NCBI GenBank assembly: GCA_951230915.1
Contig: OX579635.1
Location: forward strand, 42,780,001 to 42,844,000
Direction of reading: 5' to 3'
Origin: Antitrichia curtipendula
Lineage: Eukaryota; Streptophyta; Bryopsida; Hypnales; Leucodontaceae
DNA: 64,000 nucleotides
Of the stretch, positions 48,690 through 61,790 are shown piece by piece. Position numbers and translations under genes: made by a program. Numbering within the stretch: the stretch's first letter is position 1; each line of letters begins with the position of its first letter. Under the pieces are notes generated by a model, which ran no database searches, was not told where the DNA came from, and saw nothing but the letters and a program-made list of their open reading frames with translations.

Positions 48690-48965
48690 GGATTACAAAA
48701 GAAAAGAAAACACAACAATATTACTTATGAATTAAAAACTTATAATGTTTGATCATGAGGGTGATGAAATTGTGAAAGTGAATTGAAGTGTGTGACTCCT
48801 CTTTTTACATGTCAAACCTATCATTGAGGTCATTAAAACAATATGAGGTTAGAAGACTTGACATGTATAACAACAATCAATTTACAGCTTCTCAAAATCT
48901 ACTATACAATTTTTTTAAATCAATTTAAAATGTAAATTTTTATCCAAGATTTTTTGTATTCAATA
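48690..48965 (+). repeat. Dispersed repeat matching the interior of the 29810 element
   Basis: Shares, in the same orientation, TTATAATGTTTGATCATGAG, AATATGAGGTTAGA, CAATCAATTTACAG and AAAATCTACTATACA with 29940-30215. TIR ends like those of the 29810 element were not found here. Confidence 0.65.
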
Positions 48966-49382
48966 TGTGATTTTGTAGGTGATTCTCTAAGGCCCACACG
49001 TCTTGTTACTGAAAACTAAAAAGGATAGAATAGGCCTGCCACGCGGATCCAGGTGTGTCCCACGTCAGCAGACCTTCCCCACGGACGGACTCACACAACG
49101 AGACCCTGGCTTCAAAAGAAAAAGACAAAAACTGGAAAGAAGATGAAGCTGGTGATGGCGATGGCGATCGCGTGACTGCACTTCCTGCTCCTCCAAAACA
49201 ACCCTCCTCTATTTTCTGTTCCAACTGCACAGGCTGCGTTTCAAAACTCGAGGTTGCAGGGAGAGAGGGGAGCTTTCTATGAGCGTTCATAGCTCTTTGA
49301 GGTACACAATTCGGCTCCAATTGCTTCCCCCCTGCTCCTCTTTGTTCGAATTCCGGAACATTCCTTTCACGGACTAATCGAA
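48966..49382 (+). promoter_or_regulatory. Putative MCCA promoter and first (non-coding) exon region
   Basis: A GC-richer block (49020-49330) follows AT-rich intergenic DNA. It contains CCACGTCAG (an ACGT-core element) near 49059 and a possible 5' splice site TTGAG|GTACAC at about 49301. Its position about 1.4 kb upstream of the MCCA start and the repeated intron-like sequence between suggest a 5' leader exon plus long leader intron. This is inference; no TATA box is evident. Confidence 0.4.
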
Positions 49383-50520
49383 TGACCTTTGACGGCGATT
49401 AGAATTCGATGTTGTATTGGTTTGAAATCCTATGCTGTCGTGTCTAAGAAGCAAAATTGGAGTTATGGTCTTTTGTTCCAAATTTGCAAGTCACATAGTG
49501 AAATCGTTTTTCTGAGACCGCAATTGGATGTTCTGTCAGAATTAGTTTGGTGCGAACAAGAAAAGAAGCTAATATCGTTAGGGATTGATTGAAGTCGGAG
49601 AAGAGCATCATCGTGTTTGAATTGTGAGACCTAAATCGATCGACGTTGTTGCAGCGCTAATCTGGCTCTGGCGAGTATAAGCATTTCAAGTGTGGAAATA
49701 GGTGATCTAGCTGTCGTTGCTAGAATCGTTGGTTGGATAGCGTGAGCTGAGAGAATTCAGGAAATTCTTTTACATTTTTAAGCTACTGACCCTGGACGGC
49801 GATCAGAAAATCGAAAATTTTATTGGTTTCCAGTGATATGTTTTCGTGTCTAAGAAAAATGCCTGGAGCTATGGTCTCTCGTTCCGAAGCCGCAGGTCAC
49901 ATCTTGAACTCTTTTTTCTGTTGGTTATCGGAGATTTCAATTGGAAATTCAGTTGGAATCCGGTGCGAAAAGAAAAGCAGCTATTATAAATAGGCTTTGA
50001 TACAATTTGAAGAAGAGAGTCGTCTCGTTTAAATTGTGTGACCTAATCGACGTTGTTGCGGAGGTTATTTGGCGATTGTAGCCATTTCATGTTTCATGTG
50101 TGGAAAGAGGTAAATTAGTGATCGTCGTAGAATCGTTGCTTGGCTGAGAGGATTCAGGAAATTCCTTTACTTTTTTAATCTAGTAACTTCTGATTCACAA
50201 TTGTGTTGGTCTGGATTGTTTTCTTATTTAGGAAGAATATACTTTGTGGTATAGGTCTGCCGTTCCAAGGTCGCAGATCACGTTGTAAAGTCTTTGTTTT
50301 CGTCGGAGACAGTGCATGGTGAAATTGGAGCTTCAAATGCATTCCAGATGGTGCGAAAATGAAGAAGAAATTCAATAGAATTCGGAGAATAATATCATCA
50401 TGTTTTGGTGGACCTAATTCTGCAAAGATACTTGGCTATGGCGATTTCGGAATGGGAATAAGTAAAATAGTCGTCATTGCTAGAATCAGGCCACCCGTTC
50501 TTCTCCTCTACGTGATTTGT
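49383..50520 (+). repeat. Three diverged copies of a 370-410-bp unit in the MCCA leader region
   Basis: Copies lie at about 49383-49782, 49783-50182 and 50183-50520. Shared landmarks are GACGGCGAT(T/C)AGAA at 49391 and 49797; TCTAAGAA; GACCTAA(A)TCGATCGACGTTGTT-like motifs at 49628, 50040 and 50411; AGAATCGTTG; and TTCAGGAAATTC at 49757 and 50154. No protein frame runs through all three. They probably form part of a leader intron. Confidence 0.7.
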
Positions 50521-50666
50521 CTTGTCTCCAGAACGGTAGTACTCTCCTAAATCATTGTCTTATTCTAACAAGCATTCGTGTGAAAACAGGCTGAAGGTAT
50601 GCTCATAGCAATTGAAGTCTTCACATATTTGGGACATTGTAACAAGAGAAATCAAGGCATTTTCTG

Positions 50667-53600
50667 ATGGGAGGAGGGAACAACGCTTACAGATGGGCAG
50701 TCGTGGCCTTGGGAAACAACCGGACACTTTCCCGTGGGCGGGGACTGTTTTCTTTAACAAAGTGGAGTCAACAAAGGGCTGTAATCAGCTCAGCGACTGT
50801 TCTAGGGCGAAGTAAAGATGGCAACATACAGGTTGCGAGCTCTGCGCAAGGTATTTCTGTTTCCCCAAGCTTTGGGGTCAGACATTCCTCCTCGCGTCCC
50901 CTCTCAGACTCGGTCGCTCAAGAGGGTTTGATTATTCCCACCGGGAAGTGCATACAGAAGATTCTGATAGCCAATCGAGGGGAGATAGCCTGCCGCGTGA
51001 TCAATACAGCACAGAAGCTTGGAGTTCGCACCGTGGCAGTATACAGTGAAGCCGATCGCCATGCCAAGCATGTGGCCATGGCAGACGAAGCTGTGTTTTT
51101 AGGTCCTGCTCCTGCCTCGGCCAGTTACTTGGATGGCGAGAAGGTTCTGGCAGCAGCTCTAGCGACGGGTTCAGATGTATTACTCCTCCTTTGCCCTATC
51201 TTATCTTGCTTATAAACTTATGTGCGTTTTCTTTCTTTCTTCATTACAAGAAAACTTTGCAGATTTGGTCTATGAGGTCCAGTCACTTCCCAAGTACATG
51301 ACCGTGTGTCCATTGTCATATACTTATCAAGATTTAGAGTCTATGTCGGCTAGGTGTTCTTTGTCACTTAGTCCATCTGTCCAGGGTTTTGTTGTAGTGA
51401 ATGCAGTGAACTTATGGTAGCTTCCTGTATTCTTGGGTGCCCAATGGATATGTAAATTCTTCTAACGACTACTAGAAGAAAGGTTTTGAAAGTAATGACG
51501 GTGTTGTGGTTGAATTGGTGGCAGGCCATACATCCAGGCTATGGATTTTTGTCAGAAAGCTCCAAGTTTGCAGATTTGTGCAATCAGAAAGGGATTATCT
51601 TCATGGGTCCACCTGCTGCTGCTATTCGTGCGATGGGTGATAAGAGGTCCTTTACCCTGGACCCATGCATACTCTTGGGGATTTGGTCTTTTGTGTTATT
51701 TTAGGAGTTTCAGTTCTGGGTTGTGAATGCTTTTGGATTGATGCAACACGGTCATCCTGGTTACTAATAGTTGTTGTAAATGACCCATGTCTCCGGATGG
51801 TTGTTGCGGGTTACAGTGTGGCAAAGTCTCTGATGAGTGCTGCAGGGGTGCCCGTGGTCCCTGGTTACCACGGAGAAGATCAGAGCCCCGAATTGTTACA
51901 AGCGGAGGCCAACCGGATTGGCTATCCTGTACTCATTAAGGCGACCCAAGGTGGTGGTGGCAAGGTCAATACCCTTGCCAAACATGAATCCTTGTGAAAT
52001 TTGAAGCAATCATCTCGCAGAAAGCTCCGAAACTATATTAAATTGAACTAATTCTTGACTACTGTTTGAAATGTAGACCATGACCAGGCTGTCAATCCTT
52101 GCCCATTTTTTGATATTTTGGGGTCAAATTTACTTTAATGGTCATTTCAACCCCTAAGTGCCCGAATGGCATAAACTGAGCACCTCCGCATCTATAGGGG
52201 TTGAAAAAAATCATTTAGGAAGCTTCAAGAAAGATATCATGTACTAGTAGAGAAGAAATCATACCATTCATTTTGAACAGAATGTTTTTTGAAAGTTAAT
52301 ATATATTTTGTTAAGTTACTATAATCAACTATTAGCTCCCAACATTGGACTTCTTCTTTTGAGCTTGAGCACTTACAGGTTAAGAGTCAATTTTTTTATT
52401 TCTATTTTGAATGTTTTAAAGAAGATTTCAAGTGTTTTTGAGTTATTTTCATAGCTTCCATAGCTTTCGTTGCTTCCATTTTTCAATCAATATTGTAGGA
52501 TTGAGCGGCTGTATTGACAACTCTGTGGTTGACTAACATTTGACCTAACATTTGATCTATATTATGCTTTGGTCAATCCAAAGTTTCTGATGCAACTTGT
52601 GGTGTTGCTCGACACTAGTAGAGTGGAATCTCTTCTTGGCAGTATCTGAAGCTCACTGTAATGTTGGCTGCAGGGGATGAAAATTGTGCACAAGGAGTCA
52701 GACTTTTTGGAGTCTTTAGCAAGTGCACAACGCGAGTCGCAGGCTGCGTTTGGGGACAGACGTGTTTTAATTGAAAAATATCTCTCGCAACCCCGTCATA
52801 TTGAAGTACAGGTGATGAGCTGATCATTTTTCTCTCAACAAACACGCTTAGGTATATTGTAAGTGCATTCCATTCAATGAAGAATCAGCTCATTCCTAAA
52901 ATCACACTTTTAGCTGTCTAATTCTCATCAGTAAATTTCGCGGTTGCGAAGATCTTTGCAGATAAACATGGAAACGCTGTACACCTGAATGAGCGCGACT
53001 GTAGTGTGCAAAGGCGCCATCAGAAAATCATTGAAGAAGCTCCTGCGGTAACTTCAACCTCTGGCTCCTGTACATCATTTTCGTTAGACTGCACAAGCAA
53101 TGCGCACACTTGTTTTTTACTCGAAGCAAAAAATTAAAAATTTCCAAACCTGCATGAGAAGAGCTGGCGATTACCAAGCCCCCAAATTTGCAGAGTGCAT
53201 GAGGGAGTTATCAATCGTCAACCGGAGTCCATATTCAACAGAATTTTGCAAATATCATATTGCGTGTGCAGTTTTAATTAAAACGGTGTGAACCTGACGA
53301 AGAACGAAGTTGTCCTGCTTTTGCATTGACATTCGTGTACCATGAAATTTCCTTGCCAGAAATTGCCAAATTCCTGCTGATTCCTTGACTCCATGTTTCT
53401 GTTGACTAAGCCTGTGCTTGTCAATTGCCTGTGCTTTTATGGACTGAGAACCGGCGGCCTACTTGTGCAGCCACACATAACGTGTGAATTCCGACAAAGT
53501 ATTGGGCAGGCTGCTGTTGATGCCGCTAAGGTTTCAGCCTCAACCAAATTTGCGGAGTTCTTTTTCTGTTCTGTAATTCAGTACAAGGACATGGTCTTAA

Positions 53601-56600
53601 TTATATTATTATCGTACATCACAATGAACCCCTATTAAATTTACAACGGTTTTTAATGTTAAGTTAATTAATGTTAAGTGTGCTACTTGTGTCTTTGGCA
53701 TTATCCTGTATTTTTATTTAATGTTCTACTAGATTACATTAATTTATCATTAATAACTTCACGAATCTAATAGAGGTTCTTGAGATGAATGAGTAAGCCG
53801 GTGACTTCATCATATGCTATGGGTGTCGTGCACAGGCAGTAGGTTATGAAAGCGCAGGCACTGTGGAGTTTATTGTAGATACGATTTCTGGTGACTTCTA
53901 CTTCATGGAGATGAACACTCGACTTCAGGTTTGTTGTGTGATTCCCGTCCATATACTAGAGCAGTGAGTCAATTTCTCTCTTATTTACAAGTGATATTAT
54001 CTCATATAACTGTGGAGTTCAATGCTTAACACTCCTAAATCCCACAGTTGCCTTCTGGACTGGTAGGTGGAGCACCCTGTGACCGAAATGGTGACCGGCC
54101 AAGATCTTGTTGAATGGCAAATCCGTGTTGCCAACGGCGAGGTTCTGCCTCTTCAGCAGAGTGAAATAAAGTTGATGGGTATGAAGCACAATACATTGAT
54201 TGGAATTATCTTTACTGATGTTGTCCAGTATCTAAATTCCTAGCGTTTGGATGCTTATCAAATGGAAAAATGAGAACAAAGTAGAGTTTTCAGTAAAATT
54301 ACACCATTTCAGGGCTTTTTAGACTGCATCATAAAGAGAATCTTTGTGATGATTCATGGGGAGGTCTCCCTATGGACACATTGATCATTCAGAGACCTCC
54401 TTATGAATCGTGTCGAATATTCTCGTTATGATGTTGTCTAGAACTCCATGAAATAGTTTAATTCTATTGAAATTTTATTGGAATAAAGATGGAAAGGAAG
54501 AATGGTATGTGATTCTACATTGCATATTGATATATGTCATTGGTGATGACCACTTTTATGTATTCTTTGACTTCTAGCAACCCTGCTCAAAGGTTATTCC
54601 CTTGTCACATACCAGTTGTTTATTTTTTCTAATATCTTACCACAATAATATCAGGGCACTCATTTGAAGCCCGCATTTATGCTGAGAACGTTCCCAAAGG
54701 TTTTTTACCTGCTGCAGGATTCCTACATCACTACAGCCCTCCATCAGCCTCTTCCACTGGTGATTTACTCTGAACTTTCGCCCTTTTCCCTTCAAGAGTG
54801 ACAAGCGTAGCGTGTAACTGTAACAGTGAAATACATTAGAGGAGACACGTGCTTGAAACAGCCCCCCAATAAGACAATCTGGTTGTTTCATGAACAGTGG
54901 CACGAATTCTCTCAACCACTCTTCTTCTCAACGATGTCCCTCTCCAGTTTCCACCTAATAATGACGCTTTTCCACTTAAAGCATTGCTAATATTGTTACA
55001 TGGACAGATTGTGAAGGTTTGTAGCATGTACAACATGTAATGCTATTCACATGAACTTGCTCTAATGAGGGAAACTTGTTAATCTCCAAAATCGCTCATG
55101 TTCTCTTTAACATGGACACCGCTTCTATCTGAGATTGCTGCACATCTCGTACACGCTTGCAGCTTTTAAACAAACAAATGTTTTCCCTAGGTTGATAATT
55201 GCCTGTGTTCTGATCATCGAGATTTGCGACTGGTGGCCGATCATGCGATATTCACACTATCCTACATTATTCATGTACTGATTAATTTCGTAAAGAACTA
55301 CTATTTGTACCCAATTGTAACTTACTGAGTGCTGCCATGCCCTTCCAGTGAGAGTGGAATCTGGGGTAGGAAAGGGGGACACGGTGAGCGTCTTCTATGA
55401 CCCCATGATAGCCAAGCTCGTAGTTTGGGGTCGTGATCGTTCTGCAGCTTTGACCAAACTAGTCGACTCTTTAACAAAATTCCAGGTCAGTCTTTATAGG
55501 AACTTGGCATTTTACAACTTTTTGGAGGCTTTGGATTTACAAGAGCTAGCTTAACTAAGTTTCAATATCGTAAAGAAAAACTGAATGTACAAAGGAAGAG
55601 TTTTGATTTCTCAAGTGTTCTAAAGACTTTGCTTCATTTTCAGATTGCTGGACTGCCTACAAACATCGGTTTTCTAAAGACTCTTGCAAGCCATCATGCA
55701 TTTGCGGCTGGGGACGTTGACACGCATTTCATTGATCGGTTCAAAGCGGATTTACTTCCATCACCAGAAGCAGAAAGCATCCAGAAACCCAGCGTGCCCA
55801 AAGCGACACAATATGGTGCAACCTTGGCAGCTGCAGCTTTGGGGATCAAGTCTACACGTAAGCCAATATCTCACTTGAGTTCAGATAAGAGACAGATTTC
55901 CGACATCGAGATCTTATTGAATAATATAAGAAAAGACTTAGTTCGGAAATGAAGAGTGAGTGGATACGTGTGATATGTGCAGAGAAGAGAGCTGATGGGC
56001 TCAATTCGATCTGGAGCTCTTGGTCTGGCTTTCGTCTAAACCATGCCTACACACGGATGCTACATCTTGACTGGAAGTCGGAAAACGGTGATTCGGCTCC
56101 TGAGCCTCTTTCTCTAAAGCTCACTTATGGCAAAACTGGAAACTTCATTGTGGAGGTACAACTCACATGATCGAGATATTGTTGAGGGTGTTAAGTTTCC
56201 AACCATGTTTTTATACATTGTCATTTGTTGACATAGCGTATTTATTATTTTAGCAAATGAGTAGATACTCATGGATTTACAGTGTGGGTATGGTTTTTGC
56301 AAGACATGACATAGCACTAGTGATTTCTGAAGTTGTTTGTTGTCTCTACTCCAAGGGGAGAGACGAAAAACAATGCTTTAGAAAATTCTAGTGCCCAATG
56401 AAAATGAGACGTGTCAAAAGCAACAGTAGCATGTTGGAGGCATCATTCCAAAGAATGAATTTCTTATATCTAGTAGAATTGTGACAAGTGGTTATACGAA
56501 TTATAGTATTCTACGATGATCAAATACGGTTCTTGTTATACTTCAGATTGTGTTGAGGATTATATGGGAAGAGACGTGAAAATTATAAATTTCTATTTGG

Positions 56601-57710
56601 GGTAGTGACACTTGCGATATTGGCGGCTTGTTTCTTGTTCAAGATGTGTCGTAATAGATGCTGGTGCATCGCAGGGGGACAAGATGGAGAAGATGACAGT
56701 CACTGGCAAAGAGCTGACAGGGAACAGCTCTGAACTCAGACTTAATTTGAATGCAAAATCCGTCCCGATCAGCTTTGCGCAATTTCAACAGGTTCTTGTT
56801 GACCCTCCTCTTCTGTTACTTGTACATCAGCCGTTGCCTGTGTCTTTGCCTATGTCCAATTCTATTGACTTCTGAATTGTGTGTCCTTTATACGTGGAGT
56901 TGCTTCTGAACCTTAAAGAGTGCAACAGGGAGGTCTTAACCACGTGCACTTATGGGAAGGAAATCAGCACCACCAATTTACGATACCAGCCCCAGTGTAT
57001 GACACTGATGAGTCTCAGGAGCACCAAAGATCATCAGATGGCCAGCACGAAAGATACCCGGCACAAGGCCGTGGTGCAGTCATTGCACCAATGGCAGGTC
57101 GGGTTGTGAAGATATTTGCCGTCAACGGAACAAGAGTGAAGAAGGGGGATTCGATTCTTGTGCTTGAAGCTATGAAAATGGAGGTAATATCATGTTTCCT
57201 TCATCAAAGAATCTTTTTATCAGATCATTCTTGAGTAATAATGACATGGCACCTTTTGAGAACAGGACCAACTAAGAGTTATTCATAGCAAGTTATACCA
57301 AGTTAGAGCAATTCAAGTGAAACTAAAGCTCTGACATAGTCTCATTGGCTTGAGGAGCTCGCTCTTGTTCAAATTGAGCTCAACTTTGCAAAGCAAGGTG
57401 TCAGGGATTCCTTTTCGTGACGATTCAGAGGTGGTTCTCTGGAATGTTATGATGTTTGCTTCCAATATTGGAGAATTCTTTGGTGCTACCTCGAGTTCCT
57501 CAGTCTTGTTGCCAAAAGAATCCTCGTGCTCTTGATCCGTCCTTTTTGTCACTTATTCCATCTATATTGTGTGACCAGCACGTGGTAAATGCTCCGATTG
57601 CCGGGGTTCTCAAAGGTGCTGAAGTGGAAGTCGGCCAACAAGTTTCTGACAGCACAGTTTTGTTTCAAATTGAGGTTCGTGACTGGCCTGAAAGTTCTGA
57701 ATTATCGTGA
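50667..57710 (+). CDS. MCCA: 3-methylcrotonoyl-CoA carboxylase alpha (biotin-containing) subunit, mitochondrial
   Basis: Carboxylates biotin with ATP and bicarbonate for conversion of 3-methylcrotonyl-CoA to 3-methylglutaconyl-CoA in mitochondrial leucine breakdown; works with MCCB. Exons: 50667-51176, 51525-51646, 51817-51964, 52674-52811, 52952-53047, 53471-53530, 53836-53928, 54067-54178, 54655-54759, 55349-55485, 55644-55857, 55983-56155, 56675-56791, 56929-57183, 57579-57710. All junctions are GT-AG and keep frame, giving 803 residues. The ATG follows an in-frame TAA at 50640. Residues 1-90 are rich in R, S and A with few acids: a mitochondrial targeting peptide. Then [10 protein letters not shown] (101-110), [10 protein letters not shown] (173-182), the ATP-grasp loop GGGGKGMKIV (256-265, split by intron 3), [12 protein letters not shown] (320-331), [15 protein letters not shown] (383-397) and the biotin site EAMKME with Lys 758. 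Everything expected is present; it looks functional. Pyruvate/acetyl-CoA/propionyl-CoA carboxylases were considered; the C-terminal half and domain order fit MCCA best. Confidence 0.93.
52140..52260. repeat. AACCCCTAA(G/A)TGCCC motif in MCCA intron 3
   Basis: AACCCCTAAGTGCCCGAATG at about 52149 resembles the terminus of the 29810 TIR element (CCCCTAAATGCCC), with a nearby inverse TATAGGGGTTG at about 52193. This suggests a small or decayed relative inserted in the intron. Confidence 0.35.
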
Positions 57711-58572
57711 GTATGCTGGGAGTACTTAATAACACGCACTGGGCCAGAATTCTATGATCTTGGTTTCTACTTCTGAACCTGATATATTTTTTCCTCATAG
57801 ACCTTCTCATGTTTAATTATATGCAACTTTTATAGATAGTCTTGAAAACTTAGCTGTGTTAAACCCTATCTATCAACTGTCATCCAAGACAGTTTCCAAT
57901 GCAAACTCTGCCACGTATAGTGCGACTAGATTTTCTAGAAATACTCTGGACCGTAGATTCTCTACTAGTGTGCTTTGATCAGTTTCTTGATTGATAGAAC
58001 ATGCCTTCGATAAATTTGCATTCCTTCCTGTTGCACCGTCACTGACTCCGCTATGATCAACCACTATGCTGACCAACAATTTCATTGACTTCATCAAGCT
58101 TGTTGTACACTTTCAAGTTTTCAATCGCTATCCTGAATGCAGAAGTGGTTGGATGTTAGTTACGCATGCTTGGAGTGAGTCACTCTGGAGATGCCATTCA
58201 TATCCCTTAGATTTCAGTCATATTGGTGGACGTGAAATTATTGTCATATTTGTAACTAACTATTGATCGGTGATGGTCCTGCTTCAACAGATGCAAGATG
58301 CCTGAGCATCAACTACACTTGTAAGGAGGATTGTCAACATCCATTGCAGATGACAGGAGCGTTTTATTTGTATTGAAAATGTACACTACTTATTCTGTTG
58401 CTTGTACATAATTAACGTGAACCTTTCGTTGGTGTTCACATGTGTAAAAAGTTAACCTTTTGGGGACCCCAAGCAAGAACGGAACACACATTTTTTGCAA
58501 TCTCTTATCTGTTGTCTGTAAACATAGTTTTCAGTTTGAAAAGGCTTTTGTTCACTAAACTTGGAGTGGCGC
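57711..58572. other. MCCA 3' flank
   Basis: Contains the possible last intron and 3' UTR described above. No separate gene is supported; the frame at 58066-58266 has no family motif. Confidence 0.45.
58291..58440 (+). other. Possible alternative last MCCA exon and 3' untranslated region
   Basis: Exon 15 contains a phase-0 donor GAG|GTTCGT at 57674/57675. A 3' splice site TTCAACAG at 58283-58290 would add Met-Gln-Asp-Ala and a TGA at 58303-58305, giving 796 residues ending LFQIEMQDA. That is closer to the short tails of plant MCCA than the 12-residue read-through tail ending at 57710. Transcript ends are likely near 58370-58440 (TTTTATTTGTATTG). Confidence 0.4.
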
Positions 58573-58748
58573 TTGAACTTCTGTAGGAGTTCTTAGCTCA
58601 AGGATTATTTTGCTGTAAGAACTATCTACCTGAACTTCTGTAGGAGTCCTCAGTTCAATGAAATTTTTGCTGTAGAAGTTATCTGCTTAGAACTTCTGTA
58701 GGATTTCTTAGGTCAAGGAATTTTTAGCTGTGGACTCAAGTTATCTAT
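58573..58748. repeat. Tandem repeat, 3 x 57-58 bp
   Basis: GAACTTCTGTAGGA starts at 58575, 58632 and 58690; each unit continues TTCTTAG(C/G)TCAAGGA-like and TTTTGCTGT(A)GAA-like. Confidence 0.85.
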
Positions 58749-60880
58749 AATACGTATACTAGTTAGCTGCAGAACAACACCTTCTCATACTTATTCTCAT
58801 TATGCAGAAACCTTGTGGACCCTCAGTCACAAGAAGAAAAAACAGAATTCTATACCCGGTGTTTAGGGTTGGCATATAATTAATTAAATATATTAGAATT
58901 GTAATTAGGCAGATGCTTTAAAATACAACACCTTCATGGTTACATTCACATCAAAGGGGAATATCTTAAGCTTTAAGAGGGGGAAAATAACAACTCCAAC
59001 TTCAAGTGGTCAAAATAACCCCATAAAACTTGTCACTAATCTCAATCCTCCATTGACATGGAGGTATTCCTTCTTGGTGTAAATATACATCAAGGGGAGA
59101 ATGTTGTTCTCACATCCTTTGTTACTTTCCAATATACTTTGGTACAAAGTTTCAAACAAATTAAGAATAATGATTTCAAACAAATTAAGAATAATGATTG
59201 TTATCAAAGTTGAGGAGGTGATATGAGGATTTTTGTCCGGACTTATTCATTTGAAATGATTTAATATTTGTTTGGTGTATGGAATTTTTTGGTATCTAAA
59301 GTTTACATTTATTGCAAAAAAACAAAAGTGCACTATATTGTAGACCAAAAGAACAAGTGGTTTCTTTGCAATTTGATTCAAACCCAATTCATTATCCTCT
59401 ACAAATTAATGGCATAACCACCAAGCAAACTCACTGCTCTTCAAATATATCAGAAAGGTTGAAACAAATTCAAAACAACACTACAGCAACATTGTGAAGG
59501 ACCTTCAATTCTTGTGCACTCAATCTATGCAACCTTTATGATACAAGTATAAGATAGCAAATGGTGTAGATAAAAAGAAGAAGCAACTATTGAGCATTAT
59601 TTAAGAATATCAATAGGACACTACAAAGTCAACATGATGGTATGGGCACTTTTAATTGCCACAAATTCCAACTAGGATAATTACTATCAAATAGCAAGAT
59701 TGGTTATTATTACCCCCTAAAGTCGTAAAGTCCTATTAAAGTCCCTACAAGGGACTCTTGGAATTTTGGATAGATTTGTGTGATCTCAATTTTTGACATG
59801 ATTTTTTATTAAAAAAATTTGAAGATAAGAAATTAGATTAGCTTTATGGAAATATAAATTTTATTTCAATCGGTGCCTGGGAAAAAAAGTTATACCACCC
59901 TAAATCCAAGAAGTAGTTTGAGGGGCACCTCAAAAATATCACAAAAATTTGATTTTTCTTTATTTTTTATTTCTCAAATGTTACATTTTTGTCTATACCT
60001 AAAGATTTGAATCATTCTATTTGGACTAATGATGAGAAAGTTATGGACAATCTTGTTTTTCAGGCAATCTAAGCATCTTTTTGAAAAAAACTTGTTTTTC
60101 TTCACTTTAAATGCAAATATCTTGCAATCTACATTGTCAAAGTTTTTGAAATTTCTTCCATGCATTCTTATACTAGTTTAATACACGATTCTACTGTTAG
60201 ATATGCAAAAAATAAAAAATAAAAAATAAATTAAAGTTTTTTGCTCTTTGCAATAGAAATGGCAATTTTGAGTGGTCTTTGATGGAAAAAAGGAGTTGAA
60301 TTTTTAGGAGTTAGGCCAAATTGGTATGAATGGACCATTCTAACACAATTTATAGTGCATTATTTGGACAATGTAAGACTAAGTTATGAATTTTCAAAGT
60401 GTTACTAATATCTTGCAATCTACATTGTCAAAGTTTTATTGTTTAAACCATGTACATCCTCAAAATTAATGTCTTCATTCTAGGCTTTAATTTTGATGTG
60501 ACAATTTTTTATTAATGATTTGCAAGCGGAAAGTTTGTGCTACCATGAAACTAGTGAAACTTTGCATTGGGACTAGAGCTAAGGTTGATTTTGGACCTTG
60601 AGGCAATAGAAACCCTTCTCAAGGCATTTGTTCCCATCAAAAGTCACTCTGATATTGATATATTTATATCTCTTATCATGTCTTCTAAATGACATTCTAG
60701 AATATCTTGCACACTTGCAACTATCAATGATTTTCGTTCACTTTGCCACACACTGAAATATAAAGAAAATATTGGACCCTCTTAGCGGTAAGAATATCAA
60801 AAAATTTAGTCAAGACTCTCCAATCACTTCAACCTTATGAGCTAAAGTTTTTCTCCCCTTCAAACAAAATAGACTCTTAA
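58749..60880. other. Gene-free stretch with two small direct repeats
   Basis: TTTCAAACAAATTAAGAATA is tandemly duplicated (24-bp period, about 59151-59198). ATATCTTGCAATCTACATTG lies within a 31-bp direct repeat at 60116-60146 and 60407-60437 (291 bp apart). No coding gene or RNA gene seen. Confidence 0.5.
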
Positions 60881-61780
60881 TTCTTCAAAAAGAGCCCAGA
60901 ATTATTCTTCGTCCTACCAAGCGTTCTAGGGAGGGACAGGTGGCCCAACGGAAGTTCCCTCCAAACCCCAATTCAATTCTTTCAGTGACTTTGATTCCAC
61001 GCGTAACTTTTGAAGAAATTTTTGCTGAATAAAAACGGCCACGATGTGGGAAAAAAAAACACCAAAAGAACTGTGCATGTGCCCTGACAACCAATGGCAG
61101 TACAATCTTCCCTCCCTCACTTATTGCTCGCAGGTCGCCGGGACTTTCAGGGAACCTCCTTTCCAAACGGGGGACCGGGATGATGGACCACAACATCCAA
61201 ACATATGGACGGTTGGTCCCACCCGCGGCGTTGACATGTGACCGTACCAATGAGAAATCCGTCGGACCCCGGGTTTTGATTTTCCAGGTGAATGGTCACA
61301 TCCCGGGCTTGCAAATGGAGTGCCATGTGATTGTAGCTTGAGCTTGGGCTTGGGCTGGACACAACTGTGAAAGTTAGTTACCCATCAACTTACTTCAAAG
61401 GGCCCCCAAACAAGCATGCTTGGCTTTTCTTGTCCAAGTCAAGATGCCCTCGGGGGGATCCCGGGGTCCCGAGCTCATCATCATTCTTGTGCTTCTGGCG
61501 TGGGGCCCACTGGGTCCATGTCTTTGTGATGAAAAGAAGAGTCACCATTGTCGTCAGGTTTGTGTCGTTGTTGGAGCCCTGAGTGCTCATTGGTGGGATG
61601 CAGACTTCATAGCATTCAGGAGGGGGTGGGGCGGGAGGTTCCGGAAGGTTCTTCAAAGAAATTGGCGAAGAAAAGCACCTCCAGGTGCAGATCAAAGCTT
61701 AACCCCTTCAACAACAGGCTCATAACCGTGGAAATCATCTACGGTATTTTGACACCGTGTGAATTGTTGGATTGAAATAA
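60881..61780. other. GC-rich island without a recognised gene
   Basis: 60900-61750 is clearly GC-richer than the flanks and open in several frames on both strands (up to 121 codons), which is expected from composition. No frame shows a known domain or a clean splice structure. It could be a decayed gene, an old GC-rich transposon or a promoter. Confidence 0.4.
61639..61651. promoter_or_regulatory. Perfect three-part heat shock element motif
   Basis: TTCCGGAAGGTTC fits TTCnnGAAnnTTC exactly, followed by CTTCAAAGAA. No recognised gene begins nearby, so function is doubtful. Confidence 0.35.
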
Positions 61781-61790
61781 CGCAAAGGCA

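Noticed and set aside
60885..61250. 121-codon minus-strand frame in the GC-rich island
   Set aside because: Overlaps equally open frames on the other strand; no motif or start context; explained by composition.
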